Origin: Candidula unifasciata
Lineage: Eukaryota; Mollusca; Gastropoda; Stylommatophora; Geomitridae
Direction of reading: 5' to 3'
NCBI GenBank assembly: GCA_905116865.2
Contig: CAJHNH020000848.1
Span: forward strand, 43,501 to 107,500
Length of the DNA stretch: 64,000 nucleotides
Part shown: piece by piece, positions 10,610-22,330 of the stretch
Layout of the letters: every line of letters begins with the position of its first letter
Numbering within the stretch: the stretch's first letter is position 1
Notes under the pieces: generated by a model
Seen by the model: only the letters and a program-made list of their open reading frames with translations
Told to the model about the DNA's origin: nothing
Database searches by the model: none
Program-made: the position numbers and the translations under genes

Positions 10610-10807
10610 CGTCTTGTCTCTAGCCGAAAGAATAACACCATCCGGTAATTCCGTGCAGCAGGGAACCAGCCCTGAGCTTCATGAACTCAGGAGGGCCCAC
10701 CTCCGAATGCGTCTAGGAATCGTGGGCCGAAACGCGTGTCGACGAGGATAATTTCTACTGATGACTGGTAGATCCCTGCTGTACTTGCTCCCTGTGAGTT
10801 TATTCCT
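10610..10807 (+). repeat. 198-bp direct repeat, right copy
   Basis: Nearly identical to 6620-6817 (differences: G/A in 'TCTCTRGCC' and T/C in 'CTGAGYTTCATG'). It has the same orientation. The sequences outside the pair (before 6620, after 10807) are unrelated to each other. Confidence 0.85.
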
Positions 10808-11119
10808 TTTTTCGGTCTCTTTCATGCAAGGTCTTAGAGACTTGCTGGTGGCAACTTTCAGTGGTGAAATGTATGTAAATCATGATGAGACATGTCTCTG
10901 TCACGAAGCTCTAATAGACACACTCTCTGTTTTACTGACTGAAAAACTGAACATTCAATATAGGCTAACTCTTTGAGTTCCAGACAGGCGTCACTTTAAC
11001 TCGTTATTACATAAGAAGTTGTTACTTCAACAAAGAGATGAGTGTGTCTGACTTAATTTAAAATTTTACATTAAAAGGCAGGACATTTAAATAAACAACT
11101 GGATGGGGCACAATAAAAT

Positions 11120-11780
11120 AAGAAATGTCATCATCATCAAGTGCCTTGCCAGCTAATGTAGGCTTTCATACATCTCCACAGAACTTGTTTTTTGTTTTGG
11201 TGTTCTGGATCAATTCAACTATTCTATTCCACTGTCTGAAGGTATCCACCATCATTTCTCGTTTCTCATCTATCAGTGATCTTTCCACAATATTTTCCAG
11301 TGTTCCTTCCCTTATTACATGACCAAAGAACATTGTTTCTTTCCTTCTCATTGTTGTATATAATGTTATACTTTTATTAGCCATTTCCAGGCAATCGTTG
11401 TTAGTTATTCTGGCAGTCCAAGATATTCGCAACAGTCTTCTCAAGCCAAACTCTTCTTAATTTGTTTGCTCACATTCCAAAATTCACTGCCATACTACAG
11501 AACAGGTTCGATAAAACATTTCAGTACTCGTTTTCTGATTTTTTAATTAGATTGATTTCTTACATAAGATACTTTTCATCTTCTCAAATTCTGCCTTTTG
11601 CTGGGGCCTATTTAATTCTGTTCTTAATTTCTGTCACACATCGTCCATCTCATATTATGAATGTCCCCAAGTACTTGAACTTATTGACTAGTTTAAGAAC
11701 TTTCCCTTCTATTGCTGTGTCACATTTTAAAGTTTTCTTTTTTGAAGAAACTATTTTTTCTGTTTTCTTTACATTGAACT
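11120..11780 (-). mobile_element. LINE fragment (RT thumb and C-terminus)
   Basis: On the - strand it reads RVLKCFIEPVL-YGSEFWNVS, then RRLLRISWTARITN, then MRRKETMFFGHVIREGTLEN. This is the thumb/C-terminal region of RTE/CR1-type LINE reverse transcriptases. It has stops and frame breaks. A shorter relative lies at 26.22-26.42 kb, same strand, also starting at an 'AAGTGCCTTGCCAGCT' 3' end. Confidence 0.75.
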
Positions 11781-12066
11781 AAGAAACCATTGTTTCTGTG
11801 TTTTTCTGACAATGAAGTAAGAAACCATTGTTTCTGTTTTTTTGTTACTGAGCTAGGAAACTATTGTTTCTGATTTCTTGTTACTAAGCTAGGAAACTAT
11901 TGTTTCTGATTTCTTGTTACTGAGCTAGGAAACTATTGTTTCTGATTTCTTGTTACTGAGCTAGGAAACTATTGTTTCTGATTTCTTGTTACTGAGCTAG
12001 GAAACTATTGTTTCTGATTTCTTGTTACTGAGCTAGGAAACTATTGTTTCTGATTTCTTGTTAAAG
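11771..12066. repeat. 36-bp minisatellite, about 8 units
   Basis: The unit contains GAGCTAGGAAACTATTGTTTC followed by TGATTTCTTGTTACT. The first two units are diverged and the last five nearly identical. Each unit carries the inverted repeat GAAAC-TATT-GTTTC, so the array could form serial hairpins. Confidence 0.9.
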
Positions 12067-12491
12067 AAGTAAAGATACTGCAAAAGATGTATGTAAATTA
12101 AATAGAAATAAATAAACGCATCATGTGATGTTTGGTACTGAAAGAGTTACGAGGCTGATTACGTTTATACTTTGTCGAATCGCTTGTACAGAAAGTCTCT
12201 CCATTCAAAACTGCATGCTGTAAGTAACTACTGCTTGTAGATTGTTCAGCCCAGGTCATCATTCCACTGGAAGTTGAAGTATGGGGATACTAAAATCAAA
12301 CTAATGAATTCATTTATGTTAACGAAAAGGATGAGCTTTATTGGTTACAAGATAATTTATTTGTTTATTTTAAACATTTGAACACTCACTACGATGTTAG
12401 TCTGTTCCACTAAAGATATAAATTGAGAAAGATATAAATGATCTCTCTCTCTCTCTCTTTCTGTCGCTCTCTCTCTCTCTCTCTCTTTCTG

Positions 12492-12545
<54 letters not shown>

Positions 12546-12837
12546 AACAAAACATTTTTCTATTCAATGTTTCTCAAATGCGAATAAGGCTGTTTTCACC
12601 CCCTGGACCAATACAGGAAGCAGTAGCGCTCACTTTGGCAAACACTGATCTAGATGTTCGTCACTGTGTCTTTCCCTTGCTAGTTTCCCAAAAATCCTCC
12701 CCGTTTTCTCAAATGTCTCAGTTTTATTCCTTCCCAAAAGATGTCCGAGAATATTAACCGTCTTTGTCTAATTTCTTCTAACAGTTGAAAGTTTTCATTG
12801 GTCACATATATGTGGTTGTTTGTGTGCATGTGTGAAG

Positions 12838-12903
<66 letters not shown>

Positions 12904-14100
12904 ATTTTAACAAGACGACAAAACCCTAGCTTGCCTTAAATATTTTCTAAATTGCTGAACACCGCTTGTTTTAACGCTTTCTTAAACATGTTCTATTTTG
13001 TCCGTTTGGGCGTAACATAATTATTCGGAGAATGCATCACAAGCTACTAACTAGTCAAAAAATAAATTACTACTTGAAATCACCACACAATCACTTCATC
13101 TCGAATTTCCGAGAGAGAAAAGGGACCCGAATGCAGTCACTTCACTTCCGGTTTAGAATATAATTTCCGGATTTGAGATGGGGGTATAATTACGTAAACG
13201 TTTGCAGCCAGGCAGATTGGGACTATTTCCTTAAAATGATGTCAAATATCAATAGTGAGGATAACATAACTCGCAGAGAAACATCTCTAACACTTCCGTC
13301 AGAAATCTGAAAAGAGTTTTTCAAATTGGAATGTCTGTTTGATTCATGAATGCTCTATCTGGGGTTAATAGCGTTTCTGAGTTTTTCTGAAATGTGGAAA
13401 ATTGGTGCAGAGATCATCATTGAATGCTTAATCATCTCTTGTCATCTCATTGCGCCAGGCTTTTGGAAAGCTATGTCTGTTCATTAACTCCTAAAGTTAT
13501 TGATTTATCTGGTTCTAAGCGAATCAGCTCTCATTATTACTCTTTTAAGTTTCAAAAAGTTTTGCAAGGACAAAAACTAGAACAAAAACGGGTGTGTTAC
13601 TTTAAAAGACTCAAAATTATAGGAAAGCCTGAATGTTTTAGTATGCTCAGACCAAACGTAAAAAAAAGTACGAGAACCTATTAATATTATTTTTGTGTGT
13701 GTCGGGGATTCTCAGTAGAGCTTATACGTGACACCTCATCTAGGACTGAAATTGCTAAGCTAATAAGGTGAATAGTGGCATGCTGCAGGCAGACTTGCAT
13801 TCCTAAACTTCAAACAAAAATTTAAAAAAAGTGTCCTTCAGGTCCCCCTCCCCCTAGAAACTGCGGGTATGTTGGGAAAATATGATATTGGCTGTGTGTG
13901 TTTTTTTTATTGCGAGCATGGATTGATGCATGACGTGGATATTGTGATAAAAGCTCTTTGGAACTGCAGGGGAGAGCGAAATAAATATCAAGGCTTACGA
14001 TGATTGCTTATGAAGGTGATAAAAGGATTTGGCAGTAGATCTAGCACCGTAGACTCGCGTATGTTTGTAACAAAAGTCCTAAGGTGTCAAGTCATAAAAT
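12067..14100. other. Non-coding; CT and TG microsatellites
   Basis: No gene recognised. It contains (CT)n at 12440-12544, interrupted by 'TTTCTGTC', and a perfect (TG)n at about 12840-12902. The 86-codon ORF at 13424-13684 has no family resemblance, and neither splice sites nor codon pattern support it. Confidence 0.7.
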
Positions 14101-14109
14101 AAACACAAT

Positions 14110-14330
14110 ATATAGATAAGTTACATGCGTATCATTAACACAAGGGTGCAAACAAGCCCCAGCATTTGTTGGCTGTTTGTGGTTTCGATAGACAATTTTA
14201 CATCCAGAAGTTTGAAATTGCTTCCTGAATGGTCAACTCTTCATATCATTGTAGAAACTAGCGCAAAGTGGTTTGGGGTCAAATCGCCCGCAGCCGAAAA
14301 GAAGTTGGCATTTCAGAAATACAAACTGAG
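14110..14330 (-). mobile_element. tRNA-derived SINE, family A (diverged)
   Basis: The reverse orientation shares the family-A body: 'CCCAGCATTTGTTGGCTGTT' equivalent, 'TTTACATCCAGAAGTTTG' and 'GCTTCCTGAATGGTCA', matching 38.58-38.70 kb. The tRNA-like head is eroded. Confidence 0.6.
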
Positions 14331-14429
14331 TTTGTAACCCCTACGATCTAAACGGAACAAATAAAGCAAAAGATTGTGAGATTCATCACGTGACATGAGC
14401 ATCTTTTCTGAATCCGAGGATCAGTATCA

Positions 14430-15470
14430 TGGCTTCATGCTGCACTATCTCTAGTCTTCCCAGCAGACGTCTGCTGACTGTCAGGAGGCCAAGCTCATAG
14501 GCAATACCTCAGAGCACCTAACGCCAATAACATTGTTCTTCATGCTGCACTATCTCTAGTCTTCCCAGCAGACGTCTGCTGACTGTCAGGAGGCCAAGCT
14601 CATAGTCAATACCTCAGAGCACCTAACGCCAATAACATTGTTCTTCATGCTGCACTATCTCTAGTCTTCACAGCAGATGTCTGCTGACTGTCAGGAGGCC
14701 AAGCTCATAGTCAATACCTCAGAGCACCTAACGCCAATAACATTGTTCTTCATGCTGCACTATCTCTAGTCTTCCCAGCAGACGTCTGCTGACTGTGAGG
14801 AGGCCAAGCTCATAGTCAATACCTCAGAGCACCTAACGCCAATAACATTGTTCTTCATGCTGCACTATCTCTAGTCTTCCCAGCAGATGTCTGCTGACTG
14901 TCAGAAGGCCAAGCTCATAGTCAATACCTCAGAGCACCTAACGCCAATAACATTGTTCTTCATGCTGCACTATCTCTAGTCTTCCCAGCAGATGTCTGCT
15001 GACTGTCAGGAGGCCAAGCTCATAGTCAATACCTCAGAGCACCTAACGCCAATAACATTGTTCTTCATGCTGCACTATCTCTAGTCTTCCCAGCAGACGT
15101 CTGCTGACTGTGAGGAGGCCAAGCTCATAGTCAATACCTCTGAGCACCTAACGCCAATAACATTGTTCTTCATGCTGCACTATCTCTAGTCTTCCCAGCA
15201 GATGTCTGCTGACTGTCAGAAGGCCAAGCGCATAGTCAATACCTCAGAGCACCTAACGCCAATAACATTGTTCTTCATGCTGCACTATCTCTAGTCTTCC
15301 CAGCAGATGTCTGCTGACTGTCAGGAGGCCAAGCTCATAGTCAATACCTCAGAGCATCTAACGCCAATAACATTGTTCTTCATGCTGCACTATCTCTAGT
15401 CTTCCCAGCAGATGTCTGCTGACTGTCAGGAGGCCAAGCTCATAGGCAATACCTCAGAGCACCTACTCAT
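14430..15470 (-). repeat. 105-bp minisatellite, about 10 units, derived from LINE RT
   Basis: The 105-base unit includes the palindrome CAGCAGACGTCTGCTG (a T variant in some units), with few substitutions between units. Read on the - strand each unit encodes YELGLLTVSRRLLGRLEIVQ followed by HE, with two stops per unit. At the array edge the frame continues as HEAMILILGF, a LINE RT thumb motif (compare QNEAMRVILG at 30.7-30.8 kb). The array is therefore an amplified piece of a LINE and does not encode a protein. Confidence 0.9.
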
Positions 15471-15869
15471 ACTCACAATTTTGACATTCTTCATTATTGT
15501 AATGCAATAAGTGAAATTACTCAAATTCTACACAAGATTACCATAGAATTCCACCAATTAATTCACACCTTTCCTTTGCATCTGGGTCACGACAATATTT
15601 AGGTGTAGGATTTCCAGTTAGTATTGTGTAAGGACTCCTTTTGCGTGGATCAGTGCGTGGCATCTCCTGAGCATAGATGCGATCAGACGTCTGATGTGGG
15701 CCTGTGGGATGGCTGACCACTCTTCCTGGAGTGCCTGGAACAGATCACGACCATTGTTCACAGATGCCTGTATTAGAGATACCAAACAATTTCTTAGAAG
15801 ATAATCAAGAAATACTTTCGTCAGTGGCGAAACGTCTGGTTTAGATTTGGCACACGTCATGAAAACGTA

Positions 15870-16190
15870 CCTTCTTCTTATTCGTCGCGTTCACCAGCTG
15901 TAAACTCTGGCGGAAGGTTCTGGTTGCTCGTCCACTACTGAACTGCAGTCCTGCTCCAGAATCTGAGTGTTGCGTGTGCATCAGTTTTACAGATCTCATT
16001 CTCTTGAATACAGATTGTTGGTTCCTTGCCTCTTCGGCAGATGCACTCCGACTTCATAGGAAGCTCCCCAATTAGTCGACTCTTACGACATGCTTTTTGG
16101 GATGCAGTGGGTCTATTCTTCTTTTCCCCACAATGGGGCCCCCGAACCCACACCGTCACTTGTATCTTTTCATTCAGCATCAGCTATTAG
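15870..16190 (+). mobile_element. Family-B dispersed repeat
   Basis: About 300 bases shared with 27.55-27.78 and 51.81-52.01 kb, with shorter pieces at 4.46, 35.9 and 37.4 kb. Landmarks are GCGTTCACCAGCTGTAAACT, CATCAGTTTTACAGAT, GCAGATGCACTCCGACTTC and AATTAGTCGACTCTTACGAC. No transposase or RT is visible. The class is unknown; a SINE- or MITE-like non-autonomous element is likely. Confidence 0.6.
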
Positions 16191-16273
16191 CAGGGCCTTT
16201 AGACAACACTGATCTCGTTGCAGCACTCGTGAAAGTCCACCCGTTTTTTTTTTCAAACTGTTAAGCTGACTAA

Positions 16274-16297
16274 CCCCCCCCCCCCCCCCCCCCCCCC
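16274..16297. repeat. (C)24 homopolymer
   Basis: An uninterrupted C run. Similar G or C runs occur at about 5540, 17777, 23455, 27765-27797, 40529 and 58446. The lengths may be unreliable because such tracts are error-prone to sequence. Confidence 0.9.
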
Positions 16298-16374
16298 TAC
16301 TTTTATCTACACATAAATGTTTGCTTAAAATATACTTTTAAACATTTAATATAGATACTGTGAACGTGTTTCAT

Positions 16375-16560
16375 AATGCCGGGTTGCCGGGTTCAATCCC
16401 AGCTAAGGTAATTTGGCTTCAACAATGGTACCGAGAGTGAAACGTTCAGAAGCAATGGCAAACTACTGAACGTAAAATTTACCTAGAAAAACCGCAACAG
16501 CCAAAAAAATGCTAGGGTTGGTTCTGCAACGTCCAGTAAAGAATAGGCAACTAACTTTTA
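16375..16560 (+). mobile_element. tRNA-derived SINE, family A
   Basis: B box GGGTTCAATCCC near 16389-16400, then the family body with GCAATGGCAAACTACTGAAC and GGTTGGTTCTGCAACGTCCAG. The A-box end is eroded. Confidence 0.75.
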
Positions 16561-17448
16561 AGTGACCTTACATGGAAACTTGCTTAAAAGTACATGTTTA
16601 TGCATTTGCATTTTGTTTCAAATATAGTATTACTATTATTTGCCCTTTAGCACATTATTATTAGGCTCTTAGACTATGATTAGATTAATTGCGACCTTCC
16701 CCCTTCCCCTTGTCTCCCTAACTAGAACAGAAAAGAATAGAATATTTTGACTCCTCTTGGTTCGATCATAAGATACGATCACCATTACAGACAGTCGGGA
16801 TTATGAGATCAGATTCTGGTGATACTTATTGTTAGTAATTACCAGCCGTGTATTTAAATTGGTTCTATGCGAGGTTTTAAAGACATTATATATGAGGGGA
16901 AAAGAAACTTTATTACGTGTGGAGATTAACTATCAACAATTTTTCATCATATAATGAAGTTAAATTATACCGAAGCAAAACTATTACCAAGAAAATAACT
17001 CTTTGAGCAGCACTACTAAAATAGTGGCAGGGAAAAACAAGTTAAAGTGACACTTAATGCGAGTAACTGGATTATGTTGCCAGTTTCCTGCAATCAAGTT
17101 TCTTTGTTATTTTCGTGTTTTGCAGCTCGGAAATGTCTTTCGAAGCCAGAAGTGTACTTGTAAGTGGGAGTCCTCAACGGCCCATGCTAACATTAAAAAA
17201 AAAAAAAAAAACGAACTGTTGGCCCAGAAACGGAATAAAAGATCGGTGTTAATGGAGTTTATTGTTCTCGATGGTAATGTGAACTAAAATGTTTTTATTC
17301 TGTCGCATGCAGCATGCAGAACAGGGACTCAGGTGCGGATTCTAAAATTTTTTTTTTTTTTATAGGTCAATTCATTACAGTTAAAATGGCATGACTGAGA
17401 AATATTAAATACAAAAGGTGGCAGGGGGGTATGGCAGGAGTAGCGAGC

Positions 17449-17467
17449 GATCGAGAGAGAGAGAGAA

Positions 17468-17519
<52 letters not shown>

Positions 17520-17549
17520 TGAGGCAGAGAGAAGCAGAAAGAGGAAAAA

Positions 17550-17643
<94 letters not shown>

Positions 17644-17646
17644 CAA
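17449..17646. repeat. (GA)n microsatellite
   Basis: About 200 bases of GA with occasional A or T interruptions. The Arg-Glu and Ser-Leu ORFs on the two strands are translations of this tract. Confidence 0.95.
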
Positions 17647-17989
17647 GAAGACGATGTTAATAAAAATTTTGACAGAGACTCCGTAGTGAGAGAGATTATG
17701 AAAAGTTTTTTTTTCGACGACGATACGAGAGCCTTTTGACTTTCCATGCTCTTAGTATATTATTCAAACGAAAAAGGGGGGGGGGGGGGGAGGTTGGAGT
17801 TCCTGTGAGATATTTAACACTGAAGGGCAAACAAAGACGGACTTTTAGTCAGGTTGCACCTAGTACAATTAGCATGTCAACTCTTCGTTGGTTACTGAAG
17901 GAGGGGATAGGGAACATGTGGGAATGTCCCAGCGCAGTGATGTCAATTCCTGATTCATTTACTCATTCTTTCACTCATTTGGACACATG

Positions 17990-18915
17990 TATTCTACAAT
18001 GGTTTTGCGAAAAAACTGTAAAAAAAAAGGGAAGGCTGCGGATTCTACAGTATATTGGGTGTCCGTCTACTCTACTGAGCATTATTGAGTCGTTCCACAC
18101 AGGAATAAAAGGTAAAATCAATGTTGATTGTGTAACATCGGAGAATGGAGTGAAGCAGAGATTGTACTTGCTCCTAGAAATATGCTTCTCACTCATTTGT
18201 AAGAAATGCCTTTATAGATCAGGAAGGTGATATGTTCATCCTTTCTTGAGCTGAGGCAAACTCTACAATGCTTGTAGGCTGAAAGCCACAACCAGGAAAC
18301 TGAATTTACTTATCAGAGAGCTGATGTTTGCAGATAATGCATCACTTACCGTCCACTCAGAGGAGGTTCTGTTAATGTTTACTATTTGCATTTGATTGTG
18401 TGTTCTGTGAATTTGGTCTAACAATCAGCAAAAAAGAAGACACACATCTTTGTGAAAGCTATTGATAGACTTGCAGTCTAAATCCTCAGTGAATAAAAAA
18501 AAAAATCTATCACTGTACCAAGAAATCAACATCAGGATAGGTAACGCGGCAACAACAAAGAGCTGATTAACAAAAAGACTTTGAGAGAACAGAAAGCTCA
18601 CGAGTAAAACACAAACTCTTGCCTTATCTGCACTCTTCTTAATGGCTTTGAAACTAGGTCAACTTATTCGAACAGGTTCAACGGCTAAAATTAGAAAGAA
18701 CATCTATTGCATCAGTTGCCACAGTGCTAAGTCTACGAAGGCTCAGATGGCTGGGTCACACCTGGAGGATGGAGGAGACTTGAGTCTCTAAGAACATCCT
18801 CTGTGGTGAATTACAGATGGCTGGCCTCTACTAAGATATAAAGATATGTGCAAGAGGAGCATGAATGATAAAGGTATTGAGGTAAATTCGTAGGGACAAA
18901 TTGTAGTTGACCGTG
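17990..18915 (+). mobile_element. Degenerate LINE (RT with FADN box)
   Basis: Across broken frames the + strand reads GCPSTLLSIIESFHTGIKGK, then TSENGVKQRLYLLLEICFS, then LIRELMFADNASLTVHSEEV (the catalytic F/YADD box, second D changed to N), then CEFGLTISKK, and finally LRRLRWLGHTWRMEE with a C-terminal tail to about 18900. This is a CR1/Jockey-like RT with many stops and one altered catalytic Asp. Confidence 0.75.
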
Positions 18916-19089
18916 TTGCGTGGATGTGGAATAAAGAAGGGAACGAAACTGACAGAAAAAATAATCGCTGATAGAATAAAAGCTGAGCGTCTGAGAAGTA
19001 GCGCACCAAATACATGTGATTTCAACAACGATGCTGAAATCCCACGTTATAATTCGGAAGACTTGTCTTTACCCAAGCATCCCTTGATA

Positions 19090-19590
19090 GTCACACTCGT
19101 TATCGAAATGGGCTGTAAGTCCTACTCCTCCTCACAGAACAATATAACACTATTGTCTGGACAGGCGAAAAGGTTCAAACGAACTGTAACTAATGAGCGC
19201 AAAATTATAACGACACAGATAAGATGTCTTAGATGAGCTACAGCAGTAAAAAAACAGACCTAAAGTGAAGAAAATAGAAAAAGACTGGGACTGAAAGCAG
19301 TCTTAGAGTTTTTTAAACAGACCAACAGATGAGATATTTTTTCATCTGACAAGAATGCTCTAGTACCAACTGCCACCAATAGTATTGCTGAAGAAATATA
19401 CGGAAATCAAAGCAAGAGGACGACCACGCAAGAAATGGAAAGACGCCTCGAGAGAGTGAATATAAATTTTGCAACGCATTAGAAAGAGCACACAAAGGGT
19501 TTTTACGCATCTCCCACCTCTCAACATTGCAATCAGATAAAAAGAGAAGAAAGGAAAAAAAAAAGAAGAAGAAGAAATAGATAGGATTTA
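19090..19590 (+). mobile_element. Degenerate LINE 3' end, same family as 59-61 kb
   Basis: Readable pieces (TNERKIITTQIRCLR, RKRLGLKAVLEFF, then a KARGRPRKKWKD-like stretch) match, in order, the C-terminal part of the LINE at 59.0-61.4 kb. Both end in a (GAA)n tail (19560-19578 here). Confidence 0.7.
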
Positions 19591-20829
19591 TCATTATAAT
19601 ATGCACCACGAATGTGTATGTGTCACATAAGACAAAGCAGCAAACAGATACCATTGCCATAAACGTGTAACTAGTTCTTCAAATTCCTGGTATGTCTGAG
19701 GCTAACTTTACTTTAACATACACGTGGATTTCAATTTTAACAGTTAAGATGCCTGCCCGGTTAATAGAAAGCATTCAAACCCCAAAGACAAACTAAATAT
19801 GAACAAAGGAAACCCATGTGACATTTAAAGAGCAGGCTTTTATTTAACAAATCTGCCCATTTCCCACAGTTGTTGATTAAAAAACACAATCCTGGCGTGA
19901 ACTGTAAGCTTAGTCACGCCACGACCGTGCCTCCCCAAGGGACATCTAATGTTCATAATTTCCGAGTGCAGAGTCAATAAGGTGCAGTGCGCGGTTCCTA
20001 TCTTTGTGCCCTATTCACGCCCCTTCCGTTATGCTCCCGTTCTGAAATTTTCCTTTTTGTTTTTCATCGCCCTTGCCTGTCAAATCTGTTGGAGATCGGT
20101 GCATTGTAAATTACCCACAGGGAAACGGGTCTCGGAGATTGCTGGCCCAGATAGAATTTCAAAACTCTGAAGACCAAATTTGATCCGCTGTTATTCTTTC
20201 TGACAATCACATGTTAGTTCTCTGAACTTTGTTTTTCGGGATGAATAAGCTGTGCACTGAAGCCAAGCGTGCATGAGTTATGATGGCGTTGGTAGCCGTC
20301 GAGTTAAATTTTTATCTCAAATAATGTCTGTGATTTATTTTATTCTTGCAAATTAAGAAATGTCCACTTCCCCACAAATGTGTACTCTCTCAGTAAAGAC
20401 ATTAACAATGTCTGATGTTGCTAATGAAATATCTGTGTGGGTGGTTTTTCAGGGGAAAAGGCAAACCATTCTTCAGCTACCAAAATGATTCACTATAATG
20501 CATTGAAAGGGTTTAAGAAATAAAGACAACTTCTCACAATCACCAAAAAAAAAGGTGGTTGTCTCTTCTTGCCTCATTATTAGAAGAGAAATACTGGAAA
20601 TCGAACATGTTGTGCCAACTGGAAAGGCGTATGGGAAGAGAGATGAGAAAACATTGTTAAAAGATTCTAAACAGTATTTTGTTAAAACAGGAAATGGTGT
20701 CAGCACAGGAATTCATAAATGTTGCAAAAAAGGTGGAGGGAGTGGGGATAAGCTGTATATTTAGACTATTATTGGGTATTTCTTAATTCTTAAGTGTTTT
20801 ATTAAAAGCAGTCTTTTTCTTCTTCTTCG
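19591..20829. other. No feature recognised
   Basis: No gene, RNA or repeat family that I can support; only short ORFs without resemblance to known families. Confidence 0.5.
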
Positions 20830-20950
20830 ATCCCTCTGTCAAAAAAACTTACATCAGGAGGTTGGTAGCCTTTATGAAATGTATCGTGTAGTTCATACCC
20901 CCTCGTGTACCATGCTATTTTGTCTACATTATCCTAATAAACTGATACAT
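20830..20950 (-). mobile_element. LINE C-terminal fragment, related to 22.75-23.05 kb
   Basis: The stretch from 'AGGAGGTTGGTAGCCTTTAT' through 'CCTCGTGTACCATGCTATTT' aligns with 22.79-22.86 kb, the 3' end of a - strand LINE ORF. Only a small remnant is left. Confidence 0.5.
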
Positions 20951-21554
20951 GTTGCAAAGGGGAGTGTGGAGGAGGGAGGAGGAGAGTGTATACTGTATGT
21001 TTATACTATTATTGCGTACTTCTTGTTTCCTAATGTGTCCTATCCAGCTCCAGGGTATTTTCTTTACCCTTAATTTTCTGAAGTTTGATCTTTACCTCAG
21101 TTCAGCAGTAATGATTCTAAGTTATGCGTTAGGAGCTGGAATATCTTCTCGACACTCCGGAAACGTCTCTTGGTGCTCAGATTTTGCTGTCAGGACAGGC
21201 ACCAGTATCCTATAGCTAAAAGTGCCAGTCCTATGCTGGTTAACAAGACGTCTCTTAATTCCGATGTACTTCAAATGCTTGGCTGTGAAGTTGTTTGCTC
21301 CACGAGCGATGGTGAGGTCAGAAAAATGAACTGAGGGAGGTGAATATTAGGGGAGAATAAATTAAATTGTGTAAAACAACATAAACTGGCTAAGACTGCC
21401 TAACTTTACCCTTATAGTGGTGATATTGAGAAAGAGTCACATATACGAAACAAAAAACCCAAACTAGTAACCAAGGCGCAAATAATACGACACGGGTAAC
21501 ATTATAGGTTATAACATAGACAACACTGGTGTCATTGTGAGGCTAGGTCGATCA

Positions 21555-21642
21555 ATAAATCTGGCTCCAGCGGGATCTGAACCCATGGTCTTCTAATCCA
21601 CGGGCGAGAGTCTAGTCGCTGCACGACGGCGCCTCCATTGAG
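21555..21642 (-). mobile_element. tRNA-like SINE head, family C
   Basis: The - strand has a B box (GGGTTCAGATCCCG) and a tRNA-like head (GCAGCGACTAGACTCTCGCC) resembling the SINEs at 45.4 and 54.65 kb. It is followed directly by the minisatellite. Confidence 0.6.
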
Positions 21643-21962
21643 TGTGCGTGTACATACATATAGATGTGTGCATGCAAGCACGTGTGCATGCATTACCACG
21701 TGGGTGTGCACGCATGTGTATAGATAAGCATATGTGTATGCAGACGCGAATGCATGCATTCATACGTGGTCCTGCAGACATGTATGTTATGTGTATGCAT
21801 ATATATATATATATGCACATGTGCGCATGTATGTGTGTGTGTGTGTAATTGTACGTGTATGTCTATATGTGTGTGTGTGTGTAATTGTACGTGTATGTCT
21901 ATATGTGTGTGTGTGTGTGTAATTGTACGTGTATGTCTATATGTGTGTGTGTGTGTTTGTTG
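21643..21962. repeat. TG/CA-rich minisatellite with a GTAATTGTACGTGTATGTCT unit
   Basis: Irregular TG/CATG repeats to 21830, then about 3 units of ~38-42 bases made of GTAATTGTACGTGTATGTCT plus ATATG(TG)n. The cysteine-rich ORFs are repeat translations. Confidence 0.85.
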
Positions 21963-22139
21963 TTGCTGTGTTTAGTGCATATCGGCTTTCTTCCCAACAA
22001 CCCTCACTAGGTACTAGAGTACCGCTCCCAGACACTCGTTTTGGTGCAATTAACATTTCTTAGCCAACAAAATAGGCATACAGAAACCAGACTACAATTA
22101 TAACTAATGCTGCTCGCATTATGTTAAACGTGGTCTATT

Positions 22140-22330
22140 TTATATTTTGTTTTTCATAAATGGATGGATGGATGTGCTACCATTTTCGGAGTCGTGATGT
22201 GTACACGCTGCTCCCAAATTCTCTGATCTTCCATCTCTCTAAGGGCATTAAAAATGTTGATACGATCCATTGTCGGCCATCTGCAACTATGACTGAACCG
22301 GCCAATCTGTCACCTCTTTGACTGCGAACA
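22140..22330 (-). mobile_element. LINE RNase H C-terminal fragment
   Basis: The - strand reads YAGVVRSQRGDRLAGSVIV and then a DRINIFNALREMEDQRIWEQ-like stretch. The GNERADRLAG-type signature is the end of an RNase H domain as found in I-group LINEs. Confidence 0.6.

Noticed and set aside
6620..10807. LTR retrotransposon (two direct repeats around a pol-like gene)
   Set aside because: There is no gag, protease, integrase, primer-binding site or polypurine tract. The repeats do not start TG and end CA, and the RT and endonuclease are of the R2/NeSL non-LTR type.
14430..15470. CRISPR-like array of regular repeats
   Set aside because: The whole 105-bp unit is repeated with no unique spacers, and the context is eukaryotic. 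It is a minisatellite.
17329..17747. Arg-Glu-rich and Ser-Leu-rich ORFs
   Set aside because: Translation of a (GA)n tract; no start context or non-repeat extension.
17736..18230. 164-codon ORF as a host gene
   Set aside because: Its second half is LINE reverse transcriptase text (GCPSTLLSIIESF...NGVKQ) and continues in broken frames into the FADN box. The first half includes a G-run.
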